Below are positions 21,370 to 31,454 of a stretch of DNA of 64,000 nucleotides, piece after piece. The position numbers and the translations under genes were made by a program. The notes under the pieces are model-generated. The model had not been told where the DNA came from. It was given only the letters and a program-made list of their open reading frames with translations, and made no database searches. This DNA comes from Rhynchopus sp. YZ270_cl-10 (taxonomy: Eukaryota; Euglenozoa; Diplonemea; Diplonemida; Diplonemidae): contig OZ037868.1 of the NCBI GenBank assembly GCA_964035575.1, positions 1 to 64,000 on the forward strand, given 5' to 3'. Numbering within the stretch: the stretch's first letter is position 1; each line of letters opens with the position of its first letter.

Positions 21370-22995
21370 CTAATTCCTTCTTGATGCATACCACTCCATG
21401 TACTGGTCGCATGTTTCTAAAGAAATACAACCATCAATAAATCTGTCCCCAATTCGTGTCACACCGCTTAATCCTGCAAAGTCTATTGTTGTTAACGCCG
21501 TGCAATCACGTACGAAGTTGTTCCCAAGGCTTGTGACGCTGCCCAACCCTGCAAAGTTGATGGAGGTTAACGCCTTGCAATCTGATAAGAAGAAATTCCC
21601 AAGGCTTGTGACGCTGTCTAATCCTGCAAAGTTGATGGAAGTTAACGCCGTACAATCTGATAAGAAGAACTTCCCGAGGCTTGTGATACTGCCCAATCCT
21701 GCAAAGTTGATGGAGGTTAACGCCGTGCAACCTGATAAGAAGTAGTTTTGGACGTTTGTGACACTTCCCAATCCTGCAAAGTCGATTGAGGTGAACGCCG
21801 TGCAACCTGATAAGAAGTAGTTCTCAAGGCTTGTGACCCTGCCCAATCCTGCAAAGTCGATGGAGGTTAACGCCGTACAACGTGATAAAAAGTAGATACC
21901 AAGGCTTGTGACACTTCCCAACCCTGCGAAGTTGATGGAGGTTAACGTCTTGCAACGTGACAAGAAGTAGTTCCCAAGGCTTGTGACACTGCTTAATCCT
22001 GCAAAGTTGATTGAGGTTAACGACGTGCAACCTGATAAGAAGTAGTTCCCCAGGCTTGTGACACTGCTTAATCCTGCAAAGTCGATTGAGGTTAACGACG
22101 TGCAACCTGATAAGAAGTCGTTCTCAAGGCTTGTGACCCTGCCCAATCCTGCAAAGTTGATGGAGGTCAACGACGTGCAATCTGATAAGAAGAAGTTCCC
22201 AAGGCTCGTGACGCTGTCTAATCCTGCAAAGTCAATGGAGGTTAACGCCGTGCAACCTGTTAAGAAGAAGTTCCCCAGGCTTGTGACCCTGCCCAATCCT
22301 GCAAAGTTGATGGAGGTCAACGACGTGCAATCTGCTAAGAAGAAGTTCCCAAGGCTCGTGACGCTGCCTAATCCTGAAAAGTCGATTGAGGTTAACGCCG
22401 TGCAACGTGATAAGAAGTAGATACCAAGGCTTGTGACACTGTCCAATCCTGCGAAGTTGAATGACTCAAAAGTGCGGAATGACGTGCAATCGCGCAGGAA
22501 GTACTCACCTATTGTCGTGACGTTGCGCAACCCCGACAAGTTAATTGATTCCAATGATGAACACCCAGATAAGAAGCGGTCATCAATCGCAGTAACAGCC
22601 AGCGGGGCACTCAGATCAAGGCTACGTAAATTTGTGTTTGCGAGGAAACTGTGAGGAATCGCAGTTACAACTTCTGCCTGCAGAAACAACTGCGCTACCT
22701 CGGGGTCTTCTACACTCGCAAGCCTTTCTGGTGCAAGGTCTGTCTCACCCAATGCATGAAGAGCTGCAATGGATTCTTGCTTCTTCGTTTGCGTCAACAC
22801 GACTTTGTCGCCAGCACTCAGCGCCTTGATGTTGATGTCCTCTCCTTCGTCGTTCCCTCTGACGTACATGTCAAAGCTGTCTTCGGCAAACCCCGCTGTA
22901 GTTGCCACCTTCTGCCGCAGGTGCTTCGCTGTGTCATCCACATCCACATCGACGACGTACGTCCGACCATCAAATCCCTCGATGTTGAGTTCCAT
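21370..22995 (-). CDS. Ubiquitin-like domain fused to BspA-type leucine-rich repeats
   Basis: This is a 541-residue intronless gene. Residues 1-70 (MELNIEGFDGRTYVV ... LRQKVATTAGF ... DKVVLTQ) have the length and pattern of a ubiquitin-like beta-grasp fold. A linker follows, then from about residue 110 some 16 tandem repeats of 25 residues (75 bp) with consensus FAGLGSVTSLGNFFLSDCTA. These resemble the BspA/Treponema-type LRRs common in protist proteins. The repeats are very alike at DNA level, so recent unequal exchange is likely. No signal peptide or membrane segment is seen, so the protein is probably cytosolic and a binding scaffold is the likely role. The ATG at 22995 lies 18 nt after an AG acceptor (CTCACAACAG). 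Confidence 0.85.
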   Translation of the reverse strand: MELNIEGFDGRTYVVDVDVDDTAKHLRQKVATTAGFAEDSFDMYVRGNDEGEDINIKALSAGDKVVLTQTKKQESIAALHALGETDLAPERLASVEDPEVAQLFLQAEVVTAIPHSFLANTNLRSLDLSAPLAVTAIDDRFLSGCSSLESINLSGLRNVTTIGEYFLRDCTSFRTFESFNFAGLDSVTSLGIYFLSRCTALTSIDFSGLGSVTSLGNFFLADCTSLTSINFAGLGRVTSLGNFFLTGCTALTSIDFAGLDSVTSLGNFFLSDCTSLTSINFAGLGRVTSLENDFLSGCTSLTSIDFAGLSSVTSLGNYFLSGCTSLTSINFAGLSSVTSLGNYFLSRCKTLTSINFAGLGSVTSLGIYFLSRCTALTSIDFAGLGRVTSLENYFLSGCTAFTSIDFAGLGSVTNVQNYFLSGCTALTSINFAGLGSITSLGKFFLSDCTALTSINFAGLDSVTSLGNFFLSDCKALTSINFAGLGSVTSLGNNFVRDCTALTTIDFAGLSGVTRIGDRFIDGCISLETCDQYMEWYASRRN

Positions 22996-23107
22996 TGGTG
23001 TTTTGTGTGCTTTCTGTTGTGAGATTCTCTTGAAGGTGTAATTTCAGGTTTTCGAGAGAGAAAAACCAATCCTACAGGGGTTGAAGGAAGGTGTGTGGAA
23101 AACACAA

Positions 23108-23545
23108 CAACAAAAACAACTAATTGCAAAGAATAAAAACGGGATGTGCTGTGGAAAACCCCGCACCAGACCAGGTTTTCGAAACCAACATAGCATCCTA
23201 TTTGCTGGATGGTGATGATGCGCCTGGTGTGATCGACGTGTTGTCGTCTGTGCATTCTGTGTTCCTTCCGCACTGCTCCGACGACCGCGATGAGTGGGAG
23301 CCTGTGGACGACTGCAAGCTGGAGCAGATGCTGGGCGAAGAGGAGTGTGAAGACGACAGCCCCACGTTTCAGGTGAAGGCGTCCCAGTGGTTCTGGCAGC
23401 GTACGAAGAGCGTTTTCGCCTACCTGCAGAAGAGGAGAGTGCTGGGCGTGTTGTAGAATATTTCTACAGGGTGGAGTTCCAGGAGCGTGGGTCCCCCATA
23501 TGCACAGCACACCCCTTTTCCTTAGCAATTACTTGTTTTTTCTTC
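23108..23545 (+). mobile_element. Dispersed element with imperfect 40-bp terminal inverted repeats, family member 1
   Basis: The left end (AACTAATTGCAAAG, A-rich run, CGGGATGTGCTGTGG) is mirrored on the right by the reverse complement of CACAGCACACCCCTTTTCC and GCAATTACTTG. A second, internally deleted copy lies inverted at 28440-28642, and a solo end lies at 13878. The shared GTGTTGTAGAATATTTCTACAGG region near the right side is itself an inverted repeat. Boundaries are approximate because no clear target duplication was found. Confidence 0.6.
23124..23456 (+). CDS. Small acidic hypothetical ORF inside the dispersed element
   Basis: This frame of up to 110 residues is the only plus-strand frame in the window that looks protein-like without being a shadow of a gene. 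The C-terminal part (DDRDEWEPVDDCKLEQML, FQVKASQWFWQRTKSVF) is acidic, then aromatic and basic, and matches no family I know. The frame lies wholly inside the inverted-repeat element and its middle is missing from the copy at 28.5 kb. It may be an element-encoded peptide or a captured exon. The first codon is non-ATG in the open frame, so the start is uncertain. I do not assign a function. Confidence 0.3.
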   Translation: MQRIKTGCAVENPAPDQVFETNIASYLLDGDDAPGVIDVLSSVHSVFLPHCSDDRDEWEPVDDCKLEQMLGEEECEDDSPTFQVKASQWFWQRTKSVFAYLQKRRVLGVL

Positions 23546-24041
23546 TCTTTTTTCTGTTTTTAAAGTTTTATTTTTCAATTTCACGGGAGGGTCGGTACAA
23601 AAAAAATAGAATGAAAGAAAACATGGGAGAGAGGAATGGAGAAAGTCAGAACTTTTGTGAAGGCACGGACACAGACACTGCTTCTCTCTCCACGTCCTAC
23701 CGCAGTGTCTGCGATCCATGGTGCTGTGATGCCCATCACGAGCCGCTGTAGATCATGCCGCTGTCCTCTTTGCACTCACCACTCGCGTTCACGAGGATGG
23801 TGTGCTCGAAGGCAACTGCTTCTGCAACTTGCCACCAACAGTGACGCTGCTGTCGCAATCAGCGTCCTTATCGAGGCAGGACGACGATGTGACCTGCCAA
23901 TCAGATCCTCAAATCGGGTCGTGTACCATCTTCACCTTCCCGATTAACTCGTTCAGGTGTGTGCGACGCACATCTTAAGTAAAGATAACCCAAGGTTTTT
24001 AGAGTTTACTCAGGATGCAACTTCCCAAATGCACGCATCTA

Positions 24042-25583
24042 TCAACTCAGGAGGCGACAGCATTCAAGACAGCCTCCTATCCTGATGACGCGTTCTAGTG
24101 CAGTTTCGCCGTCGTCGTCGCGCAGGGTCTTTTCCGCACCGTGCTGCAGGAGCACCACGTCTATACATTTCTCTTGTGCTGCATAGTGCAGTGCAGTGTT
24201 GCCTTCTAGGTAGTTGACGTCCACCCCTTGGCCCAGGAGGTAGCGCACGGTCTCCAGATATCCTTTGCCCGCCGCAACAATGAGACACCTGCCACCGTCT
24301 GTCAAAGACAGCTGCACACCAGAGTCGAGAAGCATCTTCACAAACCAGAGCTCTCCATATAGGCAGGCTGAGAGCAGGGACGAGAACTCGACATTGTCCG
24401 ATGTCACATCAAGCTGTGCCCCGGCATCAATAAGGACCTGGCACACTTCCGGGTTGGCCAGAAACGACGACGCCACTGCGGTCCAACCATTGGTGGTGTT
24501 CTGTGCATCAAGCGGGACGCCGTGCTCCAGAAGCATCTTGCAGAGGTCAGCGTCGCCCGACTCGACAGCAGAGTGGAGTGCGGTGTTCCCGTTCTGTGCA
24601 CTGCAGTCCACGTCGGCGCCGTGCCTCAAGAGAAACGAAGCAAATTTGCCATGTCCCCCAGAGCAGCAGTCCATCAACGGTGTGATGCCTTCAGTATCTG
24701 TCTCACCGTAAACAGAGGCACCGTGCTGCAGAAGAAGCTCACCTGCAGCAACGCTGCCACCCAGCGCCGCATACGCAATCGGGGACACCCCTTCAGAACA
24801 TGGCTCACTCGCGGAGACACCTCTCGCCACAAAGCGCTCAGCACACAGAGCGAGCCCGCCGAGCAACGCTTCGTGGAAAGGTGGTCTCCGATCATCTCTC
24901 ACGTCCATGCACGCACCCCCTTCAAGAAGAGCAACAGCGCAGGTATCGTTTTTATGCTCAATTGCCATGTAGAGAGGTGTGCACCCCTCGTTGTTTACAA
25001 CTTCGGTGGAGGCACCGTGCTTGAGGAGTAGGCGCACAATGTCCGGTACGTCATTGTGCACGGACTTGGCGGCCTGGTGTAGCGCAGTGTCGCCGTCACT
25101 GTCGACAGCAGTCAGACACGCACCCCGTGTGATGAGCTCGCTGAGACAACCAAAGCTCCCCTTTGCAGCATGCAGCAGTGCAGTCATTCCGCCAGGTGAC
25201 ACAACGTCCAGCCCCGCACCAGCCTCGAGGAGAAGAACCAAACACTCGACGTGGCCAAGGTCTGCACAGATCATCAGAGTCGTCACGCCCGTTTCGTCAC
25301 ACACGTCCCATGGCAGAGGCAGCGTGCATTTAGTCCGTCCTTCCCTCGCTGCCACGCCGGCTGCACCAACATTTCTTGCGTCAGGTGCAAACTCAAAGAC
25401 CCCCGAAGAAAGAACTTCTCCAAGAGCTTCCTGCTGGTTCATCCTGCACATGGAGAGCACACATGTGCGATATGCGTCTGCCCGCTGCTCGCTGGTTTCA
25501 TCAGACTCAACATCGTTTGCTTCACACCTCCTTCGCTTTGGTGGGTTCTCATCTGGTGTGTTGTGTGCGTGTCGCTTCGACAT
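24042..25583 (-). CDS. Ankyrin-repeat protein
   Basis: This is a 513-residue intronless gene. A short basic N-terminus (PPKRRRCE at about 14-21) could be a nuclear localisation signal. From about residue 90 to the C-terminus there are roughly twelve ankyrin repeats with the usual G-TALHxAA and LLxxGA signatures, for example DGDTALHQAAKSVHND, NGNTALHSAVESGDADLCKMLLEHG and EGNTALHYAAQEK. No signal peptide, membrane segment, kinase or F-box is seen, so it is a pure repeat scaffold for protein-protein binding. The ATG at 25583 follows an AG acceptor (CTTCTCACCACTCAG) by about 40 nt. Confidence 0.9.
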   Translation of the reverse strand: MSKRHAHNTPDENPPKRRRCEANDVESDETSEQRADAYRTCVLSMCRMNQQEALGEVLSSGVFEFAPDARNVGAAGVAAREGRTKCTLPLPWDVCDETGVTTLMICADLGHVECLVLLLEAGAGLDVVSPGGMTALLHAAKGSFGCLSELITRGACLTAVDSDGDTALHQAAKSVHNDVPDIVRLLLKHGASTEVVNNEGCTPLYMAIEHKNDTCAVALLEGGACMDVRDDRRPPFHEALLGGLALCAERFVARGVSASEPCSEGVSPIAYAALGGSVAAGELLLQHGASVYGETDTEGITPLMDCCSGGHGKFASFLLRHGADVDCSAQNGNTALHSAVESGDADLCKMLLEHGVPLDAQNTTNGWTAVASSFLANPEVCQVLIDAGAQLDVTSDNVEFSSLLSACLYGELWFVKMLLDSGVQLSLTDGGRCLIVAAGKGYLETVRYLLGQGVDVNYLEGNTALHYAAQEKCIDVVLLQHGAEKTLRDDDGETALERVIRIGGCLECCRLLS

Positions 25584-26117
25584 GGTTTATGCTATCTATT
25601 GTCTTGATATTTAAATGTAGCCGCTCTGAGTGGTGAGAAGTGGCATTTGGGTGACGGTCTAAACCAAAAAAGCAGGTTGGTGCTGTACTGAGGCAGAATA
25701 GTGGTGTTTTTACACATCTTTGATGTCTTTTACTTGAAGAGGGTACAGTCTTTTTGTTGCACATGGAGTGCGTATTGGTGTACAATACAGTGGGCAGCTT
25801 CACTGCCCACACGCCCTTCGCGGCACGCAGACATAGCTTGAGGGGTAGTCAAGAGACATGAACAACTGTGAGAGATTCTCATATTAATACAGCAAACCCA
25901 CAAAGTGTACTGTACTGACTAGGTTCCGCGAGCCAATTCCTTGTGCTAACAGCAAGAGCCTAAAAAAGTGAGTACCCTGAATGCATTTCATTTAAAGAAG
26001 GGGGTGAAGGAACGGCAGTGGCACGTTTGTCATGACAACGGTACATTCAAAACAGCGGCTTTGACAAAGATGGGCCCAGAAGGCACCATCTCTAGTGACC
26101 CACCCTCCCCCCAACCA
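25584..26117. other. Intergenic spacer
   Basis: No gene is seen. A stretch near 25720-25830 (GTCTTTTAC ... GCACATGGAGTGCGTA ... CAGCTTCACT) weakly resembles 58660-58760, which may be a further dispersed repeat. The match is too loose to name. Confidence 0.4.
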
Positions 26118-26981
26118 TTAAGCAGTCTTGTTCATGATGCTCCACGTTTTAAGTGCTTCTTTCTGGTCAGCGTTGCCCCAGAGAGCGTTGAACTCAAGCT
26201 CCTCTGTGAGCAGCGGGGTGCTTGAGTTGAGGGTGCGCTTTGAAGCACGTACGGCGGAGGGGAAGTTTGCTTTGTACTGTGTGAGGAGAGTGCAGAGCGA
26301 GGAGAGCGCTGCGGGCGAGAGCAGCTCTGTTGTGGCCGCTTGGCAGGCGTCTTCATCGCCCGCAACGTGCACGAGGTCGTCCACATCCACACCACCACCG
26401 CTCTGAGGCGCCTCCGCCTGCGCCACACCGTACCGCACAGCACCCTCAAAGCTCCGTATCGCCTCTCCACTGCACAACAGATGCGTCGCAGCTGCACGCG
26501 ACAGTGCAGCTTCCAGATACGCAGCCCCACCCCACCCGGTCGTGATCCCCTTCCCCGTCTGCACGAACTGCATGCTCGCGTGCGGGCCCCAGAGGCGGAC
26601 GTCACAGGACATCGCAAGCTCAGCTCCACCGCCCATTGCGTGGTGTTCGATGAGCGCGTAGCTGACAAAGCCTGCGGAGCGCATGAGGCCTAATGTGTCG
26701 TGCATGTGGCGTTGGAAGCCGCCGTCGAGGAGGGTAGGCATCTCGGCACCAGCGCAGAAGCGTCCACGAGCACCGCACAGCAGCACGGCTGCGACCTTTG
26801 GGTCCGCCCGCAGCATCTCCACACCTTCACGCAGGTCCGTCATGCCACGTCCACACAACGCATTCCGCTTCGCCTCGTTGTCCACACTAATCACACCAAC
26901 ACGCGAGCGCCCGCCTTCCAACGCAAACCTCGCTGTCACGACACGCCCCCCGCTTGTCCTCGCGCAAAGTTTTGGGAGCAT
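26118..26981 (-). CDS. Crotonase-family enzyme, ECHDC1-like (ethylmalonyl-CoA decarboxylase type)
   Basis: At 287 residues this is the normal length for an enoyl-CoA hydratase/isomerase fold. The CoA-binding and oxyanion-hole motifs are present: DNEAKRNAL near residue 35, RGRFCAGAEM near 70 and HHAMGGGAELAMSCDVRL near 110. The MGGGAEL motif, the WGGAAYLEAAL segment and the C-terminal ELEFNALWGNADQKEAL match what I recall of ECHDC1, which removes ethylmalonyl- or methylmalonyl-CoA side products of fatty-acid synthesis. A general enoyl-CoA hydratase remains possible. The N-terminus (MLPKLCARTSGGRVV) is basic and may target the mitochondrion. An AG acceptor (CCCTTTTCGAGCAG) lies 17 nt before the ATG. 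No intron. Confidence 0.85.
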   Translation of the reverse strand: MLPKLCARTSGGRVVTARFALEGGRSRVGVISVDNEAKRNALCGRGMTDLREGVEMLRADPKVAAVLLCGARGRFCAGAEMPTLLDGGFQRHMHDTLGLMRSAGFVSYALIEHHAMGGGAELAMSCDVRLWGPHASMQFVQTGKGITTGWGGAAYLEAALSRAAATHLLCSGEAIRSFEGAVRYGVAQAEAPQSGGGVDVDDLVHVAGDEDACQAATTELLSPAALSSLCTLLTQYKANFPSAVRASKRTLNSSTPLLTEELEFNALWGNADQKEALKTWSIMNKTA

Positions 26982-28439
26982 TTTTTTTATGACGCAACCT
27001 GCTCGAAAAGGGTATAAAAAAATACTTCCGTAAAGCGAAGGGTGGGGCTTTTTATTTGTATTGATCCCAGCGGAGAGAGAGGTGATGAGGGAGAAAAGAA
27101 AGAATGCTTGGGTGATGAAAGGGAAAGAAATTGAGAAGAGACTGACCTGACGATCTTGGCACGCCAGGGGGGAGGGTGCATCAAAACTGCACCTTTTTTT
27201 TTATTTTTTCCGCTGAGGCCTTTTTGACCATTTGATGTTCATTCGACCATCTCTTTGCGCAGCAGGCAATGCACACATACTCAAAGAGTTTTTGGCAAAA
27301 TAAAATAAAATAGAAGAGGGAGAGAGAGAGAGAGAGAGAGGAAGAAGGAAGAAAAGTACAAAATCTTCAAATATGACAAAGAAACAATACAAACGCCTTT
27401 CGTCCTTTTGTTTAGTTGGTACACTACACGTCATAAGCACTATCAGTCTGCGGTTATTGTATTTGCATCATGCCATACAAATGAAAACAAAAGACAAAAA
27501 TTTCCCTTCTACAGAAATGGATGTAAGAAAAAAACCCGCCTGAACTACACAAATGAGTGAGTGCACAATAAATGGGGAAGGGAGGAGAGGAGAAGGGGAA
27601 TAAACAAAAGGTCTCAAGACGTTTGAATCATTTCCTACCACAAATGTATTAGTCCTAAAAAGAACAAAGAAAAATAGCCCCCCTTGAAAGTACTGAAAAA
27701 AATGAACTTCTGACACCACCTCTCGCGTGTGATGGAATTTTTTTTCAGGAAAAAGGGGGGCAGTAAAGTCAGGATAAAAAAACAAAAAGAGCTTCAAATT
27801 TATTTTTATAGTCGACGCGAGAAAAGTTAGAGAAAGTAAAAACTGCTTTGTGGGAGAAGTTGCACTTCTCCATAAAAGCAGGGCTTTTGCTCTTGGCAAC
27901 AAATCAAAACAGAACAGTGAAGTAGATTGGTTTGTAAGAAGGTAACACACAAAAAACAGCTCAGGACAGAGAAACCGAGAAGTTAAAAATGCAAACGCCG
28001 GAAGGACGCTGACAAACAAAATGTGATCCTCGGCGCCCTTCGCTGAACAGACACATTGAAGAAAAGAAAGCTGTGTGGCAGCTATTGTTTCCTTCGTTAT
28101 AAAATGATGATGTAATTCCCCATGTGTGCAAATAGGTCTGACCTTGGATGCGCAGACCGCACACATATTGTTTGTTGTGTAAAATATTGCAAAAATTCAC
28201 CCCCCGGAAATCCAGTAGGGTGAAATGTTAGGGAGCCTCCAATCAAAAAGTTCCCAAAAGCACTTACTTGCTTCTGGCACTCTTTGTGGCACTGCAAATT
28301 GCAGAAAACCGAAAGAAGGAACGGGTGCAAGAGCCGCCCCAACACATTGACCACTACAGGCTACTACACAAAAACACTTAACGTGGAGCAAAAAAAAAGG
28401 GAAAGAAAACAAAAAAAGAAACAAATTCAAATTACAAAA

Positions 28440-28642
28440 AAAAATAAAAACAAGTTATATCGAAGAGAAAAAACGGGGCGCTGGATATGGGGGGAAACAC
28501 GCTCCTGGTACTCCACCCTGTAGAAATAATCTACAACACGCCCAGCACTCCATTGCCAGGGTGGTTTCGAAAGTCGCGCGAGGTTTTCCACAGCACATCC
28601 CGGTTTTTCTTAGCAATAAGTTATTTTTGTTGTTATTTTCCA
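28440..28642 (-). mobile_element. Internally deleted copy of the 23.1-kb dispersed element
   Basis: In reverse complement both ends match the element at 23108-23545: GGGATGTGCTGTGGAAAACC on one side, and the GGGCGTGTTGTAGA / CTACAGGGTGGAGT region with a GGGGCGCTGGATATGGGG end on the other. About 250 bp of the middle, including most of the ORF, is absent. Its end abuts the (TTCACCCC)n array. Confidence 0.65.
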
Positions 28643-28646
28643 TACA

Positions 28647-28864
28647 CCTTCACCCCTTCACCCCTTCACCCCTTCACCCCTTCACCCCTTCACCCCTTCA
28701 CCCCTTCACCCCTTCACCCCTTCACCCCTTCACCCCTTCACCCCTTCACCCCTTCACCCCTTCACCCCTTCACCCCTTCACCCCTTCACCCCTTCACCCC
28801 TTCACCCCTTCACCCCTTCACCCCTTCACCCCTTCACCCCTTCACCCCTTCACCCCTTCACCCC
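28647..28864. repeat. Octanucleotide array (TTCACCCC)n, about 27 copies
   Basis: This is a perfect 8-bp array of 218 bp, the fourth distinct octamer array in the window. It begins within about 5 bp of the end of the deleted dispersed element. Confidence 0.95.
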
Positions 28865-29896
28865 CTGCAAGATCAGTTCCTTTTCTTTTGTTTTTGAAAA
28901 CCTGAAATATCACATTTCAAGGGGGTCATTTGCATTTTTGGGATCCGCCCTTACAGTGGGGTTGCTTGAAGGAAGTGGAAAACCTCAAACCTGCATCGGT
29001 TTAAGTGAATTTACTTAGTGAGCCAGTAATGGTATAAAACGCATTCGTCTACCTTGGATCTATTGCCCAAAGACAGGAGCATAAAGAGCAAACAAATTCA
29101 ACCAACTCCTATCCTGGCAGGTCGCAAATGAAATGATAAAAAACCCCCTCAACTATTCAAAAAAATTTCAAAAAAAAAAGGGTTGACGGATTGAGGTTGA
29201 AGGCCAGAGCGACTCTCAACAGGTCGGGGGGAAATTGACTTGAAATACAGTGTACATTTGGTACATTACCGGTGCCGGGGTTGGACTTCATCTCATCTGT
29301 ATGCCCTACTCCCGTTTCCTCTCATCAGTCAGATGAATGGGATCATTGGGGGTGGGGGAAAGCAAGTCAACGTTTTTATTTTATAAAAGGCTTAGAGTTT
29401 TTGTGAGGAAGTTGCCAACCAGCGAAAATTGAAGAAGATGACTGACTTGATTGCATATCAGCGGTTGTCGATATCTTTCAACAAAAAACACAGATAGACA
29501 AAGCTCAAACGACCTCTGATTAAGTACAAGAAGGGAAGATCGTTGTTGTGGAACAACACCAAAAAGATTTTGCTATTTTGCTCTAAATTGGCGTGAAGAT
29601 GGAACATGGGAAACACTGTCGTTAAAAAGTTGCTATCTTTTCTCTGGCTGTGAACACTTTGTTGGTCAAAAGGAGGAAACTTTAATGAATGTTCCTGAGA
29701 CAAGCCTCAGAGAACAACGCATATTAATGCTGGATAAAATCTTGTACGAAAATATGCCAGATTATTTTGAAGTTTTCATCTTTTGCAGTTACGTTTGTAA
29801 CTCACGTAGCAATAAGACCAACATAATGTAGCAACAGCGCTTTTTTGCTTTTTTTTTGCAAAATTTAATTTAGCACAACAAAGAATCAAGCAAACG

Positions 29897-29914
29897 GGTT
29901 TGCGGGTTTGCCCA
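29897..29914 (+). repeat. Two-unit trace of satellite 1
   Basis: CGGGTTTGCGGGTTTGCC lies alone in AT-rich spacer, 27 kb from the main array and in the same orientation. Confidence 0.6.
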
Positions 29915-29996
29915 GTGAGGAATGAATCATCCAGTAAACCACAAAGGGGGGGTAAACCTTTCGCATTCCCATTGTTTTTTTTTGTGGGGTTTAAGT

Positions 29997-30648
29997 CAGG
30001 GTTGTTTCTAGGATCTCGTTTTTTTTTCTCGGGGGGGGTCAATTTTTTTCCCAAAAAAAAATTTTTTTCCGCCGGGAAAAAATGGTCTTTCAAGGGTTTT
30101 TGGGTGTATTCCGAGCTTTCTCGACGAAGCCTCGATCTCACCAAAACCCCATACCCCAAACCTTCAGAATATCATGGTGGTATGTAGCTTCTGTGACGGT
30201 ATGAAACAGGTAAAGAAACGGTGGCCATGGCACCCAAAGGTTCCTGGCGAAGCCACGGTACGCAACATTTCTAAAATTGCGCTTAAAATTGCACTATTGT
30301 ACAGCCAAACTATGTCATGGGAAGGGTGTGATGTAAGCTTGCGCCGCAGGCGCACGGTACGCTACTTTTATTCTTTTCGCCAAATGTTTTTTCTCACTCC
30401 CATCACCGTTCCACGTAGTGTAGTCGGTGCGGGTGTTGTCGCTCTTCACCAGTGCCAACACTGGTGGTGGGGGGAAAACGTGTAGTTCGGGGGAAAATAT
30501 GTAATTTTTTACAGGGGGGGTGAGGCTGACCAGCGCACCGTGCCAGATTCTGGGGGTAAAATTGACCCCCCCGGGGGGGGGTCAATTTGACCCCCCAGAA
30601 TCTGGGGGGGGTCAGTGACCCCCCCCGACCCCCCTAGAAACAACCCTG
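29997..30648. mobile_element. Non-autonomous hAT-type element with 8-bp target duplication
   Basis: The 16-bp terminal inverted repeats are perfect (CAGGGTTGTTTCTAGG) and the element is flanked on both sides by GTTTAAGT (29989-29996 and 30649-30656). A CAGGG end and an 8-bp duplication are diagnostic of the hAT superfamily. The 652-bp interior has no transposase. It carries long G/C and A/T homopolymers and a near-perfect palindrome at 30543-30606 built from CCAGATTCTGGGGG and TCAAATTGACCCCCC-like arms. The intact duplication implies fairly recent insertion. Confidence 0.85.
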
Positions 30649-31366
30649 GTTTAAGTATGTGTGCAGGCTCCTGGAAACAAATACTGAAAAAGACACAACT
30701 CCATTTCTGTCTCGAAAAATGATTCAGTGGTATTATTTTTCAGTTTTATACTACAGGCTCGCCTTCGACGTGCCTCTTTTCCCGACACATCATTTGAAAG
30801 AAATTCGAAGAAAGAAATAAGAAATGAAAAGAAAACTTCTACAGTTGTGGAGGTCATGAGGTTGACCCCCCCCACGTTATCAATTTTTTTCAAAACAAGA
30901 AAGAATTGTTGATACAAATGTCATAGAAAGAAGAGAAAAAAGCGAACATGATCTTCATGAATGGAAGAGTGTGGTGTACGCAGATAGTACCGCGGGCATG
31001 ACACACTTAGTTGAGACGAACTCGTTTGTAGCCAACATGGATATGCAGAGGGAAATGGAAAATCGTTTCTTGTAGCAGAGAAAGCATGGCAAGGACATGC
31101 AAGTTAGTTTGCATTTTGTTTTTACATTGCGTTTACTTCTCGACAAAAGAAACAAGCATGAAGAAAGAGAGAGTTGAAAAAAATGCAAACACCTCATGAG
31201 AATGGCAAAGAAAAAGAATGCCAAATTCAAAAATACTCTCAATTCAGAGAGAACTGAAAGCATTGGAGAGGCTGCAACAAAGAAAATTCAGTAAATGAAA
31301 ACATACAAAAAGAAAGTTGAAATACAAAGCCTTCTCGTGACAATGTACCCAAAGAGACAACTTGAA

Positions 31367-31393
31367 AGATGAATGTGCCTCTCGTGCACACAT
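31367..31393. repeat. GATGAATGTGCC hairpin motif
   Basis: AAAGATGAATGTGCC is followed by a short inverted repeat (TGTGC, loop, GCACA). Related copies occur at 12277, 31455, 40935 and, degenerate, 41142. Confidence 0.5.
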
Positions 31394-31454
31394 CGTAAAT
31401 ATTGCTCCTTTGTAAGATAGTCAAAGCCCTTCGTGCTTAGTCAACGGAAACTTG

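Larger units (their letters stand above)
22996..24041. other. Spacer holding a dispersed inverted-repeat element
   Basis: The main content is the element at about 23108-23545 with its plus-strand frame. The rest (23546-24041) shows no gene or repeat that I can identify. Confidence 0.5.

Noticed and set aside
27468-28166. Minus-strand frame of 232 codons in the gene-poor spacer
   Set aside because: It is Phe/Leu-rich from AT-rich DNA, with no domain, no paralogue and no clear acceptor.
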